Assembly: GCA_903858115.1 (NCBI GenBank)
Contig: CAIOHR010000235.1
Coordinates: 25,153-89,152 of the forward strand
DNA: 64,000 nt
Direction: 5' to 3'
From: an uncultured Pirellula sp.
GTDB lineage: Bacteria > Planctomycetota > Planctomycetia > Pirellulales > Pirellulaceae
This document shows positions 18,294 to 28,438 of this stretch, piece after piece. How positions within the stretch are numbered: position 1 is the first letter of the stretch; each line of letters begins with the position of its first letter. Made by a program: the position numbers and the translations under genes. The notes below the pieces were generated by a model that did no database searches, was not told the DNA's origin, and saw nothing but the letters and a program-made list of their open reading frames with translations.

Positions 18294-19238
18294 CTACTCG
18301 ATCTCTAACAATGGCAAACCGTCCTGGGCGGAGACGATGCGATGCATGGCTTCCATCGAGAGAGTCTCGGATAGAGACCGTACAGATCCGTCCCCCAGTG
18401 CAATTTGGGCCAAGCCGGTGTGGAACGAGAACATATTCAAGCCTGCGAAGTTCGTGCAGTTGATCAAGCAATTACCGCCGTATTGCGTGGTACCATCGTT
18501 GCTCATTCGCAACGCTAACAATCGATTCCAGCCAGCAAAGTGACCGAATGGACTGGATTGGTCAACGGTTGCTATCCTGCGATTGTATCGAGTGGGACCA
18601 CCCGAGATTTCGCATAGCATCACTGTATTCGATAGACCATCGGTCACACTGCCGATGGTTGTCTGGCCTTTGGTATGTATCTTGAGGAAGCCATCTTCCC
18701 GAGCGGTCGTCGCCAACATCGGAGGAGGAGCGATCGAGAGCGGAGCTCCGTATTCATTTACCATCGCATTGAATCGTTGGGCGTTCGTAGCGGTTCGATC
18801 GGGTGCGAACGAGGCTGAAACCGGGCCAAAGGATGCAATCATTGGAACAGGAGACGATGGACACTTGTACATCGGCAGTGTCGAGGTCAGAAGCTCGCGA
18901 TTGGTGGCTTCGGCGAATCCTAGCGATGGATTCCAACGGCTATGAACAGCCGTCTGCTCCATGTAAGGAAGAAGACCGACATCCCATGTTGCTTGAAGAA
19001 TTGTTTGGCCAGGACTTCGCACTGTGCTCGGATTATTGAATGGAAATTTCTTGAAAGCGGATTCATAATTGTGCATCGCCAATCCCATCTGCTTCAGATT
19101 GTTGGAGCATTGCATTCGCCTCGCAGCTTCCCGAGCCGCTTGGACAGCGGGTAGCAATAGTCCTACGAGAATTCCGATGATGGCGATAACGACTAATAGT
19201 TCAACGAGTGTGAACCCGCTTCTGGTATACTTGTTCAT
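18294..19238 (-). CDS. DUF1559 prepilin-like (type II pseudopilin-type) protein
   Basis: 314 residues. The N-terminus is a type IV prepilin leader and helix: [18 protein letters not shown], then [11 protein letters not shown], with cleavage before the F of GFTLVE and the conserved glutamate at +5. It continues with [20 protein letters not shown], the DUF1559 (SBP_bac_10) signature, and ends with [20 protein letters not shown], the family's H-x-G...DGSVR motif. This family is greatly expanded in planctomycetes; its role is unresolved, with pilus-like or surface-matrix roles proposed. The lipoprotein gene at 19312 is upstream on the same strand (73-bp gap), the usual arrangement. The prepilin peptidase at 15688 is the likely processing enzyme. 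Confidence 0.95.
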   Translation of the reverse strand: MNKYTRSGFTLVELLVVIAIIGILVGLLLPAVQAAREAARRMQCSNNLKQMGLAMHNYESAFKKFPFNNPSTVRSPGQTILQATWDVGLLPYMEQTAVHSRWNPSLGFAEATNRELLTSTLPMYKCPSSPVPMIASFGPVSASFAPDRTATNAQRFNAMVNEYGAPLSIAPPPMLATTAREDGFLKIHTKGQTTIGSVTDGLSNTVMLCEISGGPTRYNRRIATVDQSSPFGHFAGWNRLLALRMSNDGTTQYGGNCLINCTNFAGLNMFSFHTGLAQIALGDGSVRSLSETLSMEAMHRIVSAQDGLPLLEIE

Positions 19239-19311
19239 GCGACCTGTAATTGTTTATTCTAAAAAATTGTGAATTGAAGTTAACGGGACGGATGCCACAC
19301 AAAGCAGACGA

Positions 19312-19749
19312 CTACTTTCGTGTGCTCCCTGGTGAAGGGTTTTCTAAATCGAACACGAGTGGCTTGGAGACATCCTCGGGTACGCGGACACGATGTTTGG
19401 ATTTGGCCGTGTCGCTTAGCTTCCCTTTGAACTTGTCGAACGCTTCGAGCTCCGGGCCGGACATCCACGAGAACGTCACGGCATATTCTCCAGCCGCGGC
19501 ACCTTCGATCTCAGAGCCTTTCCCGAGGGTGAACAGACCGCTCGCATCGGTCAGTGCCGATGGATATTTGTCATTGCCTTTTACGTCGCCGGTTCCTTCG
19601 TAAGTGAACTGAACCAGAACGCGTTCGGCTACCTTGCCATCCACGTTCACGGTGCCAGTAACCGGGTACTTTTTCAGCCCCGTGGGACCACAGCCCCACG
19701 CGAAAAGTAGAGCGTTGCAAGCAATAAGCCTGATCGAGAGCGAATTCAT
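19312..19749 (-). CDS. Small lipoprotein with carboxypeptidase-regulatory-like fold
   Basis: 145 residues. The signal ends in a lipobox-like LFAWGC with the acyl-acceptor cysteine at about residue 20. Then comes YPVTGTVNVDGKVAERVLVQF, a beta-sandwich opening typical of the transthyretin-like proteins that planctomycetes pair with DUF1559 genes, followed by SALTDASGLFTLG and AGEYAVTFSW. Probably anchored in a membrane facing the periplasm. It lies directly upstream of the DUF1559 gene on the same strand. Exact function is unknown; the pairing suggests a shared surface structure. Confidence 0.85.
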   Translation of the reverse strand: MNSLSIRLIACNALLFAWGCGPTGLKKYPVTGTVNVDGKVAERVLVQFTYEGTGDVKGNDKYPSALTDASGLFTLGKGSEIEGAAAGEYAVTFSWMSGPELEAFDKFKGKLSDTAKSKHRVRVPEDVSKPLVFDLENPSPGSTRK

Positions 19750-19842
19750 GCGTCGTATCTAGTGATCCGCGGGGGTGAAAAATCTATTTCGTCATAGTAC
19801 ACAAACGCACACGATGTGCAATAGCTGTACTGTGCATCTGCG

Positions 19843-20325
19843 TTGCATGTACAGAACCTTGAATCGACGCCTGGGAAGGCGCGTCGTCCGTTTCATCCGG
19901 AGCGTTTTGCAACCGCGTTGAATTTCGACGATGGCATTTTGGCAGGCGTGATGCGTTCCAAGGGGTACTGTTGGATTGCGACGCATCATGACGAAGCATT
20001 TCGTTGGTCGCAGGCAGGAGTATCGATCAAAATGGATCAAGATGGTCCATGGATGTGTACGATTGACGAATCGGAATGGCCGGAGGATGAAGCAACCCGC
20101 GATTGGATCCGAGGGACGATGGAGAAACCTTGGGGGGATCGCCGACAAGAATTGGTTTTCATTGGCTCGGAGATGGAGGAGGTCGTATTGCGATCACGTC
20201 TCGAGGAATGCTTGCTCACCGACGACGAACTGCGGCTCACGCCCGCGCATTGGTCGTTGTGGGATTGTCCTTTGCCTATCCCGTCGATGGAAGAAATCAT
20301 GGCGGAGCCATCGGACGCAGAGTGA
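19843..20325 (+). CDS. Orphan CobW C-terminal domain (GTPase domain missing)
   Basis: 160 codons from a TTG at 19843; the nearest in-frame upstream stop is TAG at 19822 and there is no ATG before the conserved part. From residue 14 it matches the C-terminal domain of CobW/ZigA (COG0523) metallochaperone GTPases: ARRPFHPERF, GVMRSKGYCWIATHHDEA, WSQAG, WGDRRQELVFIGSEM, LEECLLTDDELRL. The roughly 250-residue N-terminal GTPase half with Walker A and CxCC motifs is absent, and only 93 bp separate this from the divergent lipoprotein gene. It is either a 5'-truncated pseudogene or a stand-alone domain. The conserved part itself is intact, which argues for recent truncation or retained function. Confidence 0.65.
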   Translation: MHVQNLESTPGKARRPFHPERFATALNFDDGILAGVMRSKGYCWIATHHDEAFRWSQAGVSIKMDQDGPWMCTIDESEWPEDEATRDWIRGTMEKPWGDRRQELVFIGSEMEEVVLRSRLEECLLTDDELRLTPAHWSLWDCPLPIPSMEEIMAEPSDAE

Positions 20326-20498
20326 GACCTGAAGGAGATAACGGCTTCGTTGGCTAACGCCCATTGGTCTAAATTCCCTCCATGGATTCTCTAGGAACCG
20401 GCCAATGGGATCACGGATAGCCTCAAGGGAACGGCTGACCGCTGGCTCGTTGATCTTGATATACTTGGATGATTCGTTCAGGAAAAGAAAGAACCAAA

Positions 20499-21896
20499 AT
20501 GAGCCGGACTGTATTTCTTCTAATCGCGTGCGCTCTCATCGTTCCGAATCAGACGGACGCAGCAGAACGGCCAAACATCGTATTGATCCTCGCTGATGAT
20601 CTCGGCTGGGCTGACCTTGGTTGCTATGGCAATACGTTCAATGAGACCCCAAACATCGATCGGTTGGCGCGCGAAGGCATGCGGTTTACGCAATTCTATG
20701 CTGGGCCTGTCTGTTCCCCCACGCGTGCCAATCTGCAATCCGGGCAGGATCAAGCGAGGTTTGGAATCACGCAACATATCCCAGGTCATCGGCGTCCCTT
20801 TGCCAAGCTTTTGGATCCCATCGTACCATTGCAATTGCCCCTCGAAGTAGAAACATTTGCCGAACGCTTGAAGACTGCTGGTTACGCGACAGGGTATTTC
20901 GGCAAATGGCACCTCGGTGGCAACGGCTATGCGCCGAACCAGCAAGGTTGGCAAACAGTTCTGGAAACAAAGGGAAACACGATCTCCACGGACGTAAACG
21001 GGCAGCAACAGACAATACAAACTGCAGCGCACCTGACGGATAAAGCCATCGATTTTATTCGCTTGCACCAAGGCAAGCCGTTTGTGTTGCAAGTGTCGCA
21101 TCATGCAGTACATATTCCACTGACAACCAGGCCCGAACTGGTGTCAAAGTATGCAGCAAAGGAAGCCATGGCGGGCTACCCAAGTCGTCCAGAGTACGCA
21201 GGCTTGTTGGAAGAATTGGATCAAAGCGTTGGGCGAATCATGGCTGCTATCGATACAGCCGGAATCGCCAAGAACACCATGATCGTATTCTTGTCGGACA
21301 ACGGTGGTCTCGAACATGAACAAAGTGGACGAATCGTCACTTCGAACAAACCTTTGCGAGGCGAAAAGGGAACGCTCTACGAAGGAGGTATTCGCATTCC
21401 AGCCATCGCGCGCTGGTCGGAGTATATCTCTGCTGGTAGCACGTGCGATGCTCCAGCGATCACCATGGATGTTTACCCGACACTACTCGATTTGGCTTCG
21501 CAGGTACCCGCGGACGATCAGCCTTGCGATGGTATCAACCTCGCTCCATGGTTGCGTGATTCCAAGCTCAAACCGAACCGCGATAAATTGTTTTGGCATT
21601 TGCCCCATTATCATCACAGTACTCCAGCCAGTGCAATGCGGCAAAACGACTGGAAGTTGATCGAGTTCTTCGAGACTGGCGAGAGCGAACTGTATGACCT
21701 TAGAAACGACCCGTCAGAGCAACGTAATCTTGCATCCGCACATCCTGATCGCGTGGCAGCGATGAGTGCATCGCTTAACGAGTGGCGAAAAGAAGTCGGA
21801 GCCCGAATGCCGGAACCTAATCCAAACTACGATCCCCAACGCGCGATGGAACTTGGGAAAGCAGACAATTCGAAACGTAAAGGAAGAAACCCATGA
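20499..21896 (+). CDS. Sulfatase (type I, formylglycine-dependent), first of three
   Basis: 465 residues from ATG 20499, where a signal peptide begins (MSRTVFLLIACALIVPN); the frame runs back to 20469 without signal character. Metal-binding N-terminal motif NIVLILADDLGWADLGCYGN; the active-site C72-S-P-T-R76, where C72 is converted to formylglycine; GYFGKWHLGG; and DNGG with further metal ligands. It hydrolyses a sulfate ester on a periplasmic or external substrate, probably a sulfated glycan, by analogy with planctomycete sulfatase sets. ATGA overlap with the next sulfatase shows translational coupling. Confidence 0.94.
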   Translation: MSRTVFLLIACALIVPNQTDAAERPNIVLILADDLGWADLGCYGNTFNETPNIDRLAREGMRFTQFYAGPVCSPTRANLQSGQDQARFGITQHIPGHRRPFAKLLDPIVPLQLPLEVETFAERLKTAGYATGYFGKWHLGGNGYAPNQQGWQTVLETKGNTISTDVNGQQQTIQTAAHLTDKAIDFIRLHQGKPFVLQVSHHAVHIPLTTRPELVSKYAAKEAMAGYPSRPEYAGLLEELDQSVGRIMAAIDTAGIAKNTMIVFLSDNGGLEHEQSGRIVTSNKPLRGEKGTLYEGGIRIPAIARWSEYISAGSTCDAPAITMDVYPTLLDLASQVPADDQPCDGINLAPWLRDSKLKPNRDKLFWHLPHYHHSTPASAMRQNDWKLIEFFETGESELYDLRNDPSEQRNLASAHPDRVAAMSASLNEWRKEVGARMPEPNPNYDPQRAMELGKADNSKRKGRNP

Positions 21897-23434
21897 ACGC
21901 ATTCAGGTCCCTTATGCGTGTCCCGGTGACGATGCTTGTAATTACGCTAGGCATTGTGCTTAGCAGTCGATGTGCCTGTAACGAATCACGACCAAACATC
22001 GTCTTGATGATGGGTGATGATCACGGTTGGGAAGAGACAGGATACAATGGACATCCGCATGTGAAGACACCAGTCCTCGATGAGATGGCCGCGACAGGAT
22101 TGCGATTGAATCGATTTTATGCAGCCCATCCAAGTTGTTCGCCAACGCGAGCCAGCTTTCTCACAGGGCGTCATCCGAATCGGATGGGGACATTCGCGCC
22201 GGGTTGGTCATTTCGGCCTGAAGAAGTTACGATCGCGCATATCCTCAGTAACGCAGGCTATCAGTGCGGGCACTTTGGCAAATGGCATGTTGGAGCGGTC
22301 AAGCAAGGGTCGCCGGTCAATCCTGGTGCGATGGGGTTTCATGAGTGGGTATCGCATGACAATTTCTTCGAGATGAATCCCTCGTTGTCTCGCAATGGAG
22401 CTCCACCGCAGGTCTTCCAGGGAGAGAGCTCCGATGTTGTAGTCGAGGAAGCGATTCGATTCATCCACTCTACACAACAAGCGAACAAACCATTCTTTAC
22501 CGTCCTATGGTTTGGCTCGCCCCATGAACCCTATAGTGGTTTGCCCGAAGATCTCGGTCTATACGATGACCTGCCCGCCAAGTACTCGAAGCGAGTCAAT
22601 CTAACCTCCAACGAGACAGGCGGTAAGGCGAATCGCCCGCAAGGTGAAGTCCTACGCGAACGTTATGCGGAGATCACCGCCATGGACCGTGCGATCGGTA
22701 AATTGAGAAGGCATCTTGCCAAAGAGAAACTGCGTGACAACACGTTGCTCTTTTACTGTGGTGATAATGGAACATCGCCTGACGCAGCGCTGGGTGCGCC
22801 GCATCGTGGTGTCAAGGCTCAAATGTACGAAGGAGGAATTCTGGTCCCCGGCCTTGTGGAATGGCCAGCGCGCATCGCGAAACCACAAGTCTCGGATGTT
22901 CGCGCATTCACCAGCGATCTGCTTCCGACGATCTGTTCGCTCGTCAACCAGCCATTGCCTAACCGTCCACTCGATGGCATTGATTTGACCGCGGCTCTCG
23001 ATAATAAGATGACAGAACGGCCTAGTCCACTTTGCTTTTGGGAGTATAACACCTCGCGTCTGAAAATGGCTGCGCTCAAACCTTACATAGACCCATCGCT
23101 CCAGTCGGGGACGACCCCGCTCGTGAAACGCATGGGAGGCAAAGCCACTCGCGACTTCACGAACTATCACCAGCCATCGATCACCGAAGCCGACTATGTT
23201 GGTCCGCGAGCCATCATTGATCATCGTCACAAACTGGTCGTACATGAACGAAACAATGGCAATGTGGAACGAGAACTCTTTGACCTCGTTTCGGATCCTG
23301 CAGAGAAGATCAACATCCTAGATCAACAATCCGCACTGGCAGAAAGACTTTCGCAGAAACTCTACGATTGGCAACGATCGGTTCTTCATAGTCTTACCGG
23401 CGCAGACTATCCTGTCGTGCAGACTAAAGAATAG
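21893..23434 (+). CDS. Sulfatase, second of three
   Basis: 513 residues. Signal peptide in the first 28 residues. RPNIVLMMGDDHGWEETGYNG carries the metal-binding aspartates, C82-S-P-T-R86 is the formylglycine site, GHFGKWHVG follows, and the second metal site is in YCGDNG. The start ATG overlaps the stop of the preceding sulfatase by 4 bp (ATGA), indicating one operon. An N-terminal region near GHPHVKTPVLDEMA and the C-terminal insert around KPYIDPSLQSGTTPL differ from the neighbours, so its target sulfate position is probably different. Substrate unknown. Confidence 0.93.
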   Translation: MNAFRSLMRVPVTMLVITLGIVLSSRCACNESRPNIVLMMGDDHGWEETGYNGHPHVKTPVLDEMAATGLRLNRFYAAHPSCSPTRASFLTGRHPNRMGTFAPGWSFRPEEVTIAHILSNAGYQCGHFGKWHVGAVKQGSPVNPGAMGFHEWVSHDNFFEMNPSLSRNGAPPQVFQGESSDVVVEEAIRFIHSTQQANKPFFTVLWFGSPHEPYSGLPEDLGLYDDLPAKYSKRVNLTSNETGGKANRPQGEVLRERYAEITAMDRAIGKLRRHLAKEKLRDNTLLFYCGDNGTSPDAALGAPHRGVKAQMYEGGILVPGLVEWPARIAKPQVSDVRAFTSDLLPTICSLVNQPLPNRPLDGIDLTAALDNKMTERPSPLCFWEYNTSRLKMAALKPYIDPSLQSGTTPLVKRMGGKATRDFTNYHQPSITEADYVGPRAIIDHRHKLVVHERNNGNVERELFDLVSDPAEKINILDQQSALAERLSQKLYDWQRSVLHSLTGADYPVVQTKE

Positions 23435-23507
23435 TCAATGCAGCATCAGTAGCGAACGCATTGTTACAACAACCCCACAGCACACCTATCTGAGTATACG
23501 GAGACGG

Positions 23508-25058
23508 ATGATCATGAAGTACGCGTTCTTTTGGTGGATGCTCATGTTGATTGGCATTAGCCACTCGTCAGCTACCGAGACCAAGCGTCCGAACTTTCTC
23601 TTTATCCTCGTCGATGACCAATCGCCGTTTGACTTGAAGTGCTACAATCCAGAGTCCTCTTTGGAAACGCCAAGCATTGAATCTTTAGCGCGCGACGGGA
23701 TGGTCTTCGACGGTGCGTATCACATGGGTTCCTACGTGGGTGCTGTGTGCTCGCCTTCTCGACATATGATCATGAGCGGGCGAACTGTTTGGCATTTGCC
23801 AACGGCTCCACTCGCCATGCAAAAGAGTTTATGCCCGCCAAATCTAGAACAGCAGACGATCCCTGCTGTCTTCAACCGTGCAGGCTACGCAACCATGCGA
23901 ACATGCAAGCAGGGGAACAGCTACGAAGCTGCAAACAAACTCTTCACCGTACGCCACGATGCCACCAAACGCGGTGGTACTCCGGAGACAGGGAGTCCTT
24001 GGCACGGCGATCGCGTTATGGAGTATCTAGCAGAGCGAGAGTCTTCAAAAGATGTAAAACCATTCTTGATCTATTTCGGTTTCTCGCATCCTCATGACGA
24101 ACGCGATGGAACTCCAGAGCTCTTGGCCAAGTATGGAGCAACCAATCATACAGATAAGACGAATCCTCCACCTGCCAACCCGAAGCAGCCCCTGTTGCCA
24201 TCGAACTATCTACCGGCGCATCCTTTCCCACACGGTCACCCTGACTTGCGCGACGAAGTTGCGGTGAGTGGTGTTTGGGAACGGCGTGACGAACGGACCA
24301 TTCGAAACGAAGTTGGTCGTCAATTCGCATGTAGCGAGAACATCGATATCCAAATCGGTCGTGTGCTGAAGAAGCTCGAGGCGATGGGAGAGTTGGACAA
24401 CACGTATGTCGTCTATACCGCCGATCATGGGATGGCGATCGGACGGCATGGTTTGCAGGGGAAGCAAAATCTCTATCAACATACCTGGCGCGTCCCGTTC
24501 ATCGTCAAAGGCCCCGGCATCCAACCTGGTTCGCGTGTCGAAGGGAATGTCTATTTACTCGATGTCCTCGCCACATTGTGCGATTTGGCTGGCATTGCTC
24601 CACCGGAAACGAATGAGGGCACGAGTTTCAAGCCGATCCTCACTGGGCAAAAGCAAACCGTGCGTGACGTGCTCTACGGGGTTTACAGTGGTGGCACAAA
24701 GCCTGGCATGAGATCGGTGAAGAAGGGGGATTGGAAACTGATCAAGGTCGATGCGATGAACGGGGCGGTGCGCGAGACACAGCTTTTCCATCTTAAAGAC
24801 AACCCAGACGAATTCGTGAGAGAACATCACGACGAGCAAGTCTATTCGCTTACAGGCGCGAAGCCCGCATCGCATCAAGTGAATCTGGCAGCGGATCCGA
24901 AGTACGCAGACAAATTAGCAGAGATGGAAGCGTTTTTGCTTGCTGAGATGCGACGCTTAAACGATCCGTGGCGATTATGGAATCAACCCACCGACGGTCT
25001 CACCCCACCTCCCGAAGGGCCTCTCTCCGGCCAGGGTAAAGGGAAGAAGAAAAAGTAA
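23508..25058 (+). CDS. Sulfatase, third of three
   Basis: 516 residues, signal peptide in the first 22 (MIMKYAFFWWMLMLIGISHS). RPNFLFILVDDQSPFDLKCY holds the metal aspartates, and the active site is C81-S-P-S-R85, with serine at the fourth position. Further marks are TADHGMAIGRHGLQGKQNLY and a lysine-rich tail (GQGKGKKKK). The 73-bp gap after the second sulfatase keeps it in the same transcript unit by likelihood. The family type (GKQNLY form) resembles choline/iduronate-type sulfatases, but the substrate cannot be fixed from sequence. It converges on the kinase/FGE-like gene with a 150-bp gap. Confidence 0.93.
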   Translation: MIMKYAFFWWMLMLIGISHSSATETKRPNFLFILVDDQSPFDLKCYNPESSLETPSIESLARDGMVFDGAYHMGSYVGAVCSPSRHMIMSGRTVWHLPTAPLAMQKSLCPPNLEQQTIPAVFNRAGYATMRTCKQGNSYEAANKLFTVRHDATKRGGTPETGSPWHGDRVMEYLAERESSKDVKPFLIYFGFSHPHDERDGTPELLAKYGATNHTDKTNPPPANPKQPLLPSNYLPAHPFPHGHPDLRDEVAVSGVWERRDERTIRNEVGRQFACSENIDIQIGRVLKKLEAMGELDNTYVVYTADHGMAIGRHGLQGKQNLYQHTWRVPFIVKGPGIQPGSRVEGNVYLLDVLATLCDLAGIAPPETNEGTSFKPILTGQKQTVRDVLYGVYSGGTKPGMRSVKKGDWKLIKVDAMNGAVRETQLFHLKDNPDEFVREHHDEQVYSLTGAKPASHQVNLAADPKYADKLAEMEAFLLAEMRRLNDPWRLWNQPTDGLTPPPEGPLSGQGKGKKKK

Positions 25059-25208
25059 GCTCGCCATTTCTCACTGCTCGCCAACTCCGAGAGAGGGAAT
25101 ACAAGCAGCGATGGCACACTTCCTCAAACGAGTACAAACCAAGCAGATATGCACTCATATTCGCAAGAATTCGGAACTTCTTCAGGATCTGGCATTCGTC
25201 AACTTCCC

Positions 25209-28200
25209 TTAGTCTACAAAAGCGACCGCAACACGAAACACGAACTGGTCCTTTTCCAATGGCCTGGAATATACCGGTGGTTGATCATTACCACGTACTT
25301 GAGTCTTTTGCCAAATGAAATTGACTGAAGATTCAAGTCTAGCGACTTCTGAGTTGCTTGATTTGGATGGAATAACTGTCGATGTCCATTCAGGTTGGTT
25401 CGCTGACTCGGTACGAAAGTAATATGGCCCCATGGCATTGGCAACATGAATGGAATTTGCATATTCAGCATTGAGTTCGCCAAATGCACAGCGAGTGAAG
25501 GTCCCCGCTCTTGCAAAGCATTCCCATTCCCAAACTGTTGGCGGGCGGTAACCTTTTTCGACGAAATTCAACTCATACTTCTTCTCATCCAGCCACTTGA
25601 CCGAATCTCCCGTCGCAATCCCTTCTTGCGATGAAAGCCAATCGCAGTAGGAGACGGAGTCGAAAAAATTGATTCCTACCACGGGTTGGTCCTTCGGATT
25701 TGGAAATCGATCGGGGCGGAATCGAGCATACTGCACTTCTCCCACTACCTGATCCGAATAGGCAAACGAATAGTCGATTCGCTTCATCGATCCAGGCGCC
25801 CTCGTCGTCGGACTGTTCCCAAACCAGAATTCTACGGGACCTCGGACAATGTTCATTTGCATGCCTTGGGAATTCATATACCAATTGCGATTATCGGCGC
25901 GATTGCGAAATTCAGGATCAGCATCGACTTCGCTCACATACTTGTCGTGTCCCCATTTTTGGAGCATCAAACATATACCGGTATGTGCACCCGCAGACGG
26001 ATGCTCGCGGTACCATATTCGAAATCGTTCTGTCCAGGAATCAAGCGTTGCGGGTTCGATATCAGTTTTCGGAACCAGACTCACCGTCGCGACAACGCCA
26101 GTGGATCGCCAGTCATCGTTGTATTGGCCCATTCGAGCCAACAGAGGCTCCAGCGATCGTCCAGATTGGCTTAACCAATAAATAAAATAATTACGAGCCT
26201 GAGGCGATTGCGAGAAACCAAGTATATCATCAACGATATTCATTTCGCCAAGACCGTAGGCGACCAGCGCACACTTCGCTTTCCAGCGTCCCACACTATC
26301 GAGCTGAGCAGTTGTTTGGTGAGAGTTCATCTTGGCTTCGCCGAATTCCTCGCGGATTTTCGATTGCCATTCGGCGAAATGGCTTGCCGTTTCAGTCATC
26401 GCGGAAACTACATACGGCAACTCAGCAGTTTCGCTCAATCGCAACAACTCCATCAACTGCCCCCCGTCACCATCCGACTGCAATCGTCGAGAAAGCCCGC
26501 GGTACAGGTACTGCCGTTTGGTATCTTCAATCCCTTTCTTGGGAAGAGACTGAATCGAGCCAACCATCCAGCTCGGCGCTTCGCTGAGAAACTTTCCCAG
26601 CGAATCGACTTGCGGCAATTCGAGATCTTTTACGAAGCTCAACAACACATCTTGGCTCTCTGTCTCGCTCGGACTCTGGTCAGCAATGCAAACACGCGAG
26701 AATTCCAATCGCCTGGCTTCGGCCTTGCCTAACTCACCACCAAGTTTCAAATCATCAAAGTCCAAAAAAATGAGACCTTTCGTTGTCTCTTTTGTTCGCA
26801 CCAGCCAATTCGCTAGTTCTGCAAGGTTACCTTGTCGTACCCAACTCGATAACGGATTTGCGGTCGATACAGGAGCCGTGTTCGTAACGAATGGAGCATT
26901 GCTGGCAAGCTGATTTTGGCGGTTACGAGATGATGGTAGAAGCTGCAAAGCGGCAAAACTAAATGCAATCAAAACACAAACAGCAACCGTCCATTGAAGT
27001 CCTGTTACCAATCTTCGTTGCTCGTCAATCGCGATCGATCGAGGCTTGCGACCATCGATCCATGCTTCGAGGTCACTGGCAAGCTCCTTTGCATCTTTGT
27101 ATCGATTTGCCGGATCGATCTCGAGACATCGGCTCACAATCGAATCAAGTGCCAAGGGTATGTCCGACCGAATCGAACGGACGCGAGGAGGCTTGATTGT
27201 CCGGATCGAATTGATGATAACGCTTTCAGGTCCGTAAAACGGTAACGTCCCTGTTAGCAGTTCAAAGAGTATGACCCCCATCGAATAAACATCTGAACGA
27301 CCATCGAGCGAGTCCGCTCGGCCAGCCGCCTGTTCGGGACTCATGTAATGTGGGGTGCCTAGGATATCCCCAGACATGGTAATTTTGGTTTCTTTGCCAT
27401 CGAGTTTGGCGATTCCAAAATCGAGTATACGAACTCGATGGCTCTCGAATAACGGATCCGGAACGATGGTATCGCTCTGCGTGCGATCCGCGACCTCGAT
27501 CATAATGTTCGATGGCTTCAAGTCGCGATGGATTACTCCTTCGGCGTGAGCGACAGACATCGCGTTGGCAATCTCCGAAACGACTCGAGCGCACCCTAAC
27601 AGATTGAGACTAGCCGATTCACGGAATTCCCCGAGCGGCTTGCCATCAATCAACTCCGAAACGAGATAATCAAGTCCTCGCCACGTCCCAACTTCATAGA
27701 TTCGTACGATACTTGGATGCCCGACCTTGTTCGCGTTTTCGGCTTCTTTCGCAAATGTTCGAGATGTCTTATTCGGATTGGTTGCAACCTTCACTGCGAC
27801 GCGCCTATGAATACTGATATCCTCTGCTTCGTAGACATCACCGTAGCTGCCTCGACCGATGAACCGTAGGATGGCAAAACGATCTATGTACAGCGGCAAC
27901 AGATTCAGCTTCGATCCCGTGCGCACGGTATCGCTGGAGATATTCTCGATAGTACCGGAGGAGGCGAGCTTTGAATCGAACAACAAAAATTCGTTAGGCG
28001 CCTCGACCTGGATTGGAGGATGAAACTCACGGCATTCCTTCTCGACCAGCATAAGTTCATGAAGAACGTATTGTTGATAAGCAGGATCCACCCAACTGAT
28101 GCACTCTCGCATGTTGAGCTGAGTTCCGTTCTTCCAGCACACTTCGAAAGCCGAGCAGACGATGTCCATTTGCTCAGTGCTGTCGTAGCTGCGCAGCTCT

Positions 28201-28235
28201 TCAATGGAGCAGGAGAGAACACGGTCGGGAGTCAT
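25209..28235 (-). CDS. Serine/threonine protein kinase with C-terminal FGE-like (SUMF1) domain
   Basis: 1008 residues. Hanks-type kinase domain about 120-395: glycine loop GRGSYG (127-132), lysine K149, catalytic HRDLKPSN (236-243), DFG (272-274), SPE (299-301), so all catalytic residues are present. One membrane span follows (about 414-433), then a helical extracytoplasmic linker of some 300 residues. The C-terminal domain (about 790-1008) shows a degenerate FGE/SUMF1 pattern: QPVVGINFFDSVSYCDWL, GYRPPTVWEWECFARAG, YANSIHVANAMGPY, and FVFRVAVAF. It senses or signals across the membrane; whether the FGE-like part modifies sulfatases or is only a binding fold is unclear. It faces the three sulfatases. 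Confidence 0.9.
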   Translation of the reverse strand: MTPDRVLSCSIEELRSYDSTEQMDIVCSAFEVCWKNGTQLNMRECISWVDPAYQQYVLHELMLVEKECREFHPPIQVEAPNEFLLFDSKLASSGTIENISSDTVRTGSKLNLLPLYIDRFAILRFIGRGSYGDVYEAEDISIHRRVAVKVATNPNKTSRTFAKEAENANKVGHPSIVRIYEVGTWRGLDYLVSELIDGKPLGEFRESASLNLLGCARVVSEIANAMSVAHAEGVIHRDLKPSNIMIEVADRTQSDTIVPDPLFESHRVRILDFGIAKLDGKETKITMSGDILGTPHYMSPEQAAGRADSLDGRSDVYSMGVILFELLTGTLPFYGPESVIINSIRTIKPPRVRSIRSDIPLALDSIVSRCLEIDPANRYKDAKELASDLEAWIDGRKPRSIAIDEQRRLVTGLQWTVAVCVLIAFSFAALQLLPSSRNRQNQLASNAPFVTNTAPVSTANPLSSWVRQGNLAELANWLVRTKETTKGLIFLDFDDLKLGGELGKAEARRLEFSRVCIADQSPSETESQDVLLSFVKDLELPQVDSLGKFLSEAPSWMVGSIQSLPKKGIEDTKRQYLYRGLSRRLQSDGDGGQLMELLRLSETAELPYVVSAMTETASHFAEWQSKIREEFGEAKMNSHQTTAQLDSVGRWKAKCALVAYGLGEMNIVDDILGFSQSPQARNYFIYWLSQSGRSLEPLLARMGQYNDDWRSTGVVATVSLVPKTDIEPATLDSWTERFRIWYREHPSAGAHTGICLMLQKWGHDKYVSEVDADPEFRNRADNRNWYMNSQGMQMNIVRGPVEFWFGNSPTTRAPGSMKRIDYSFAYSDQVVGEVQYARFRPDRFPNPKDQPVVGINFFDSVSYCDWLSSQEGIATGDSVKWLDEKKYELNFVEKGYRPPTVWEWECFARAGTFTRCAFGELNAEYANSIHVANAMGPYYFRTESANQPEWTSTVIPSKSSNSEVARLESSVNFIWQKTQVRGNDQPPVYSRPLEKDQFVFRVAVAFVD

Positions 28236-28438
28236 CGGGCTGTGAATAGATTTGGATGAGCGAGATCGTAAACAGTCACCACTATTTTAGCCTCCTTTCT
28301 CGCCTGCCTAGAGCTCCAAAACCTCGATCACTGGAATTTATTTTTCGGGAAAAAATCTTTCCATTGTTGTTTCGCACGCCTCGGCTCGGGCTTTTCGAAT
28401 CTCCGACTCAGTCGCAATGACGGCCAGGTCTACGATCC

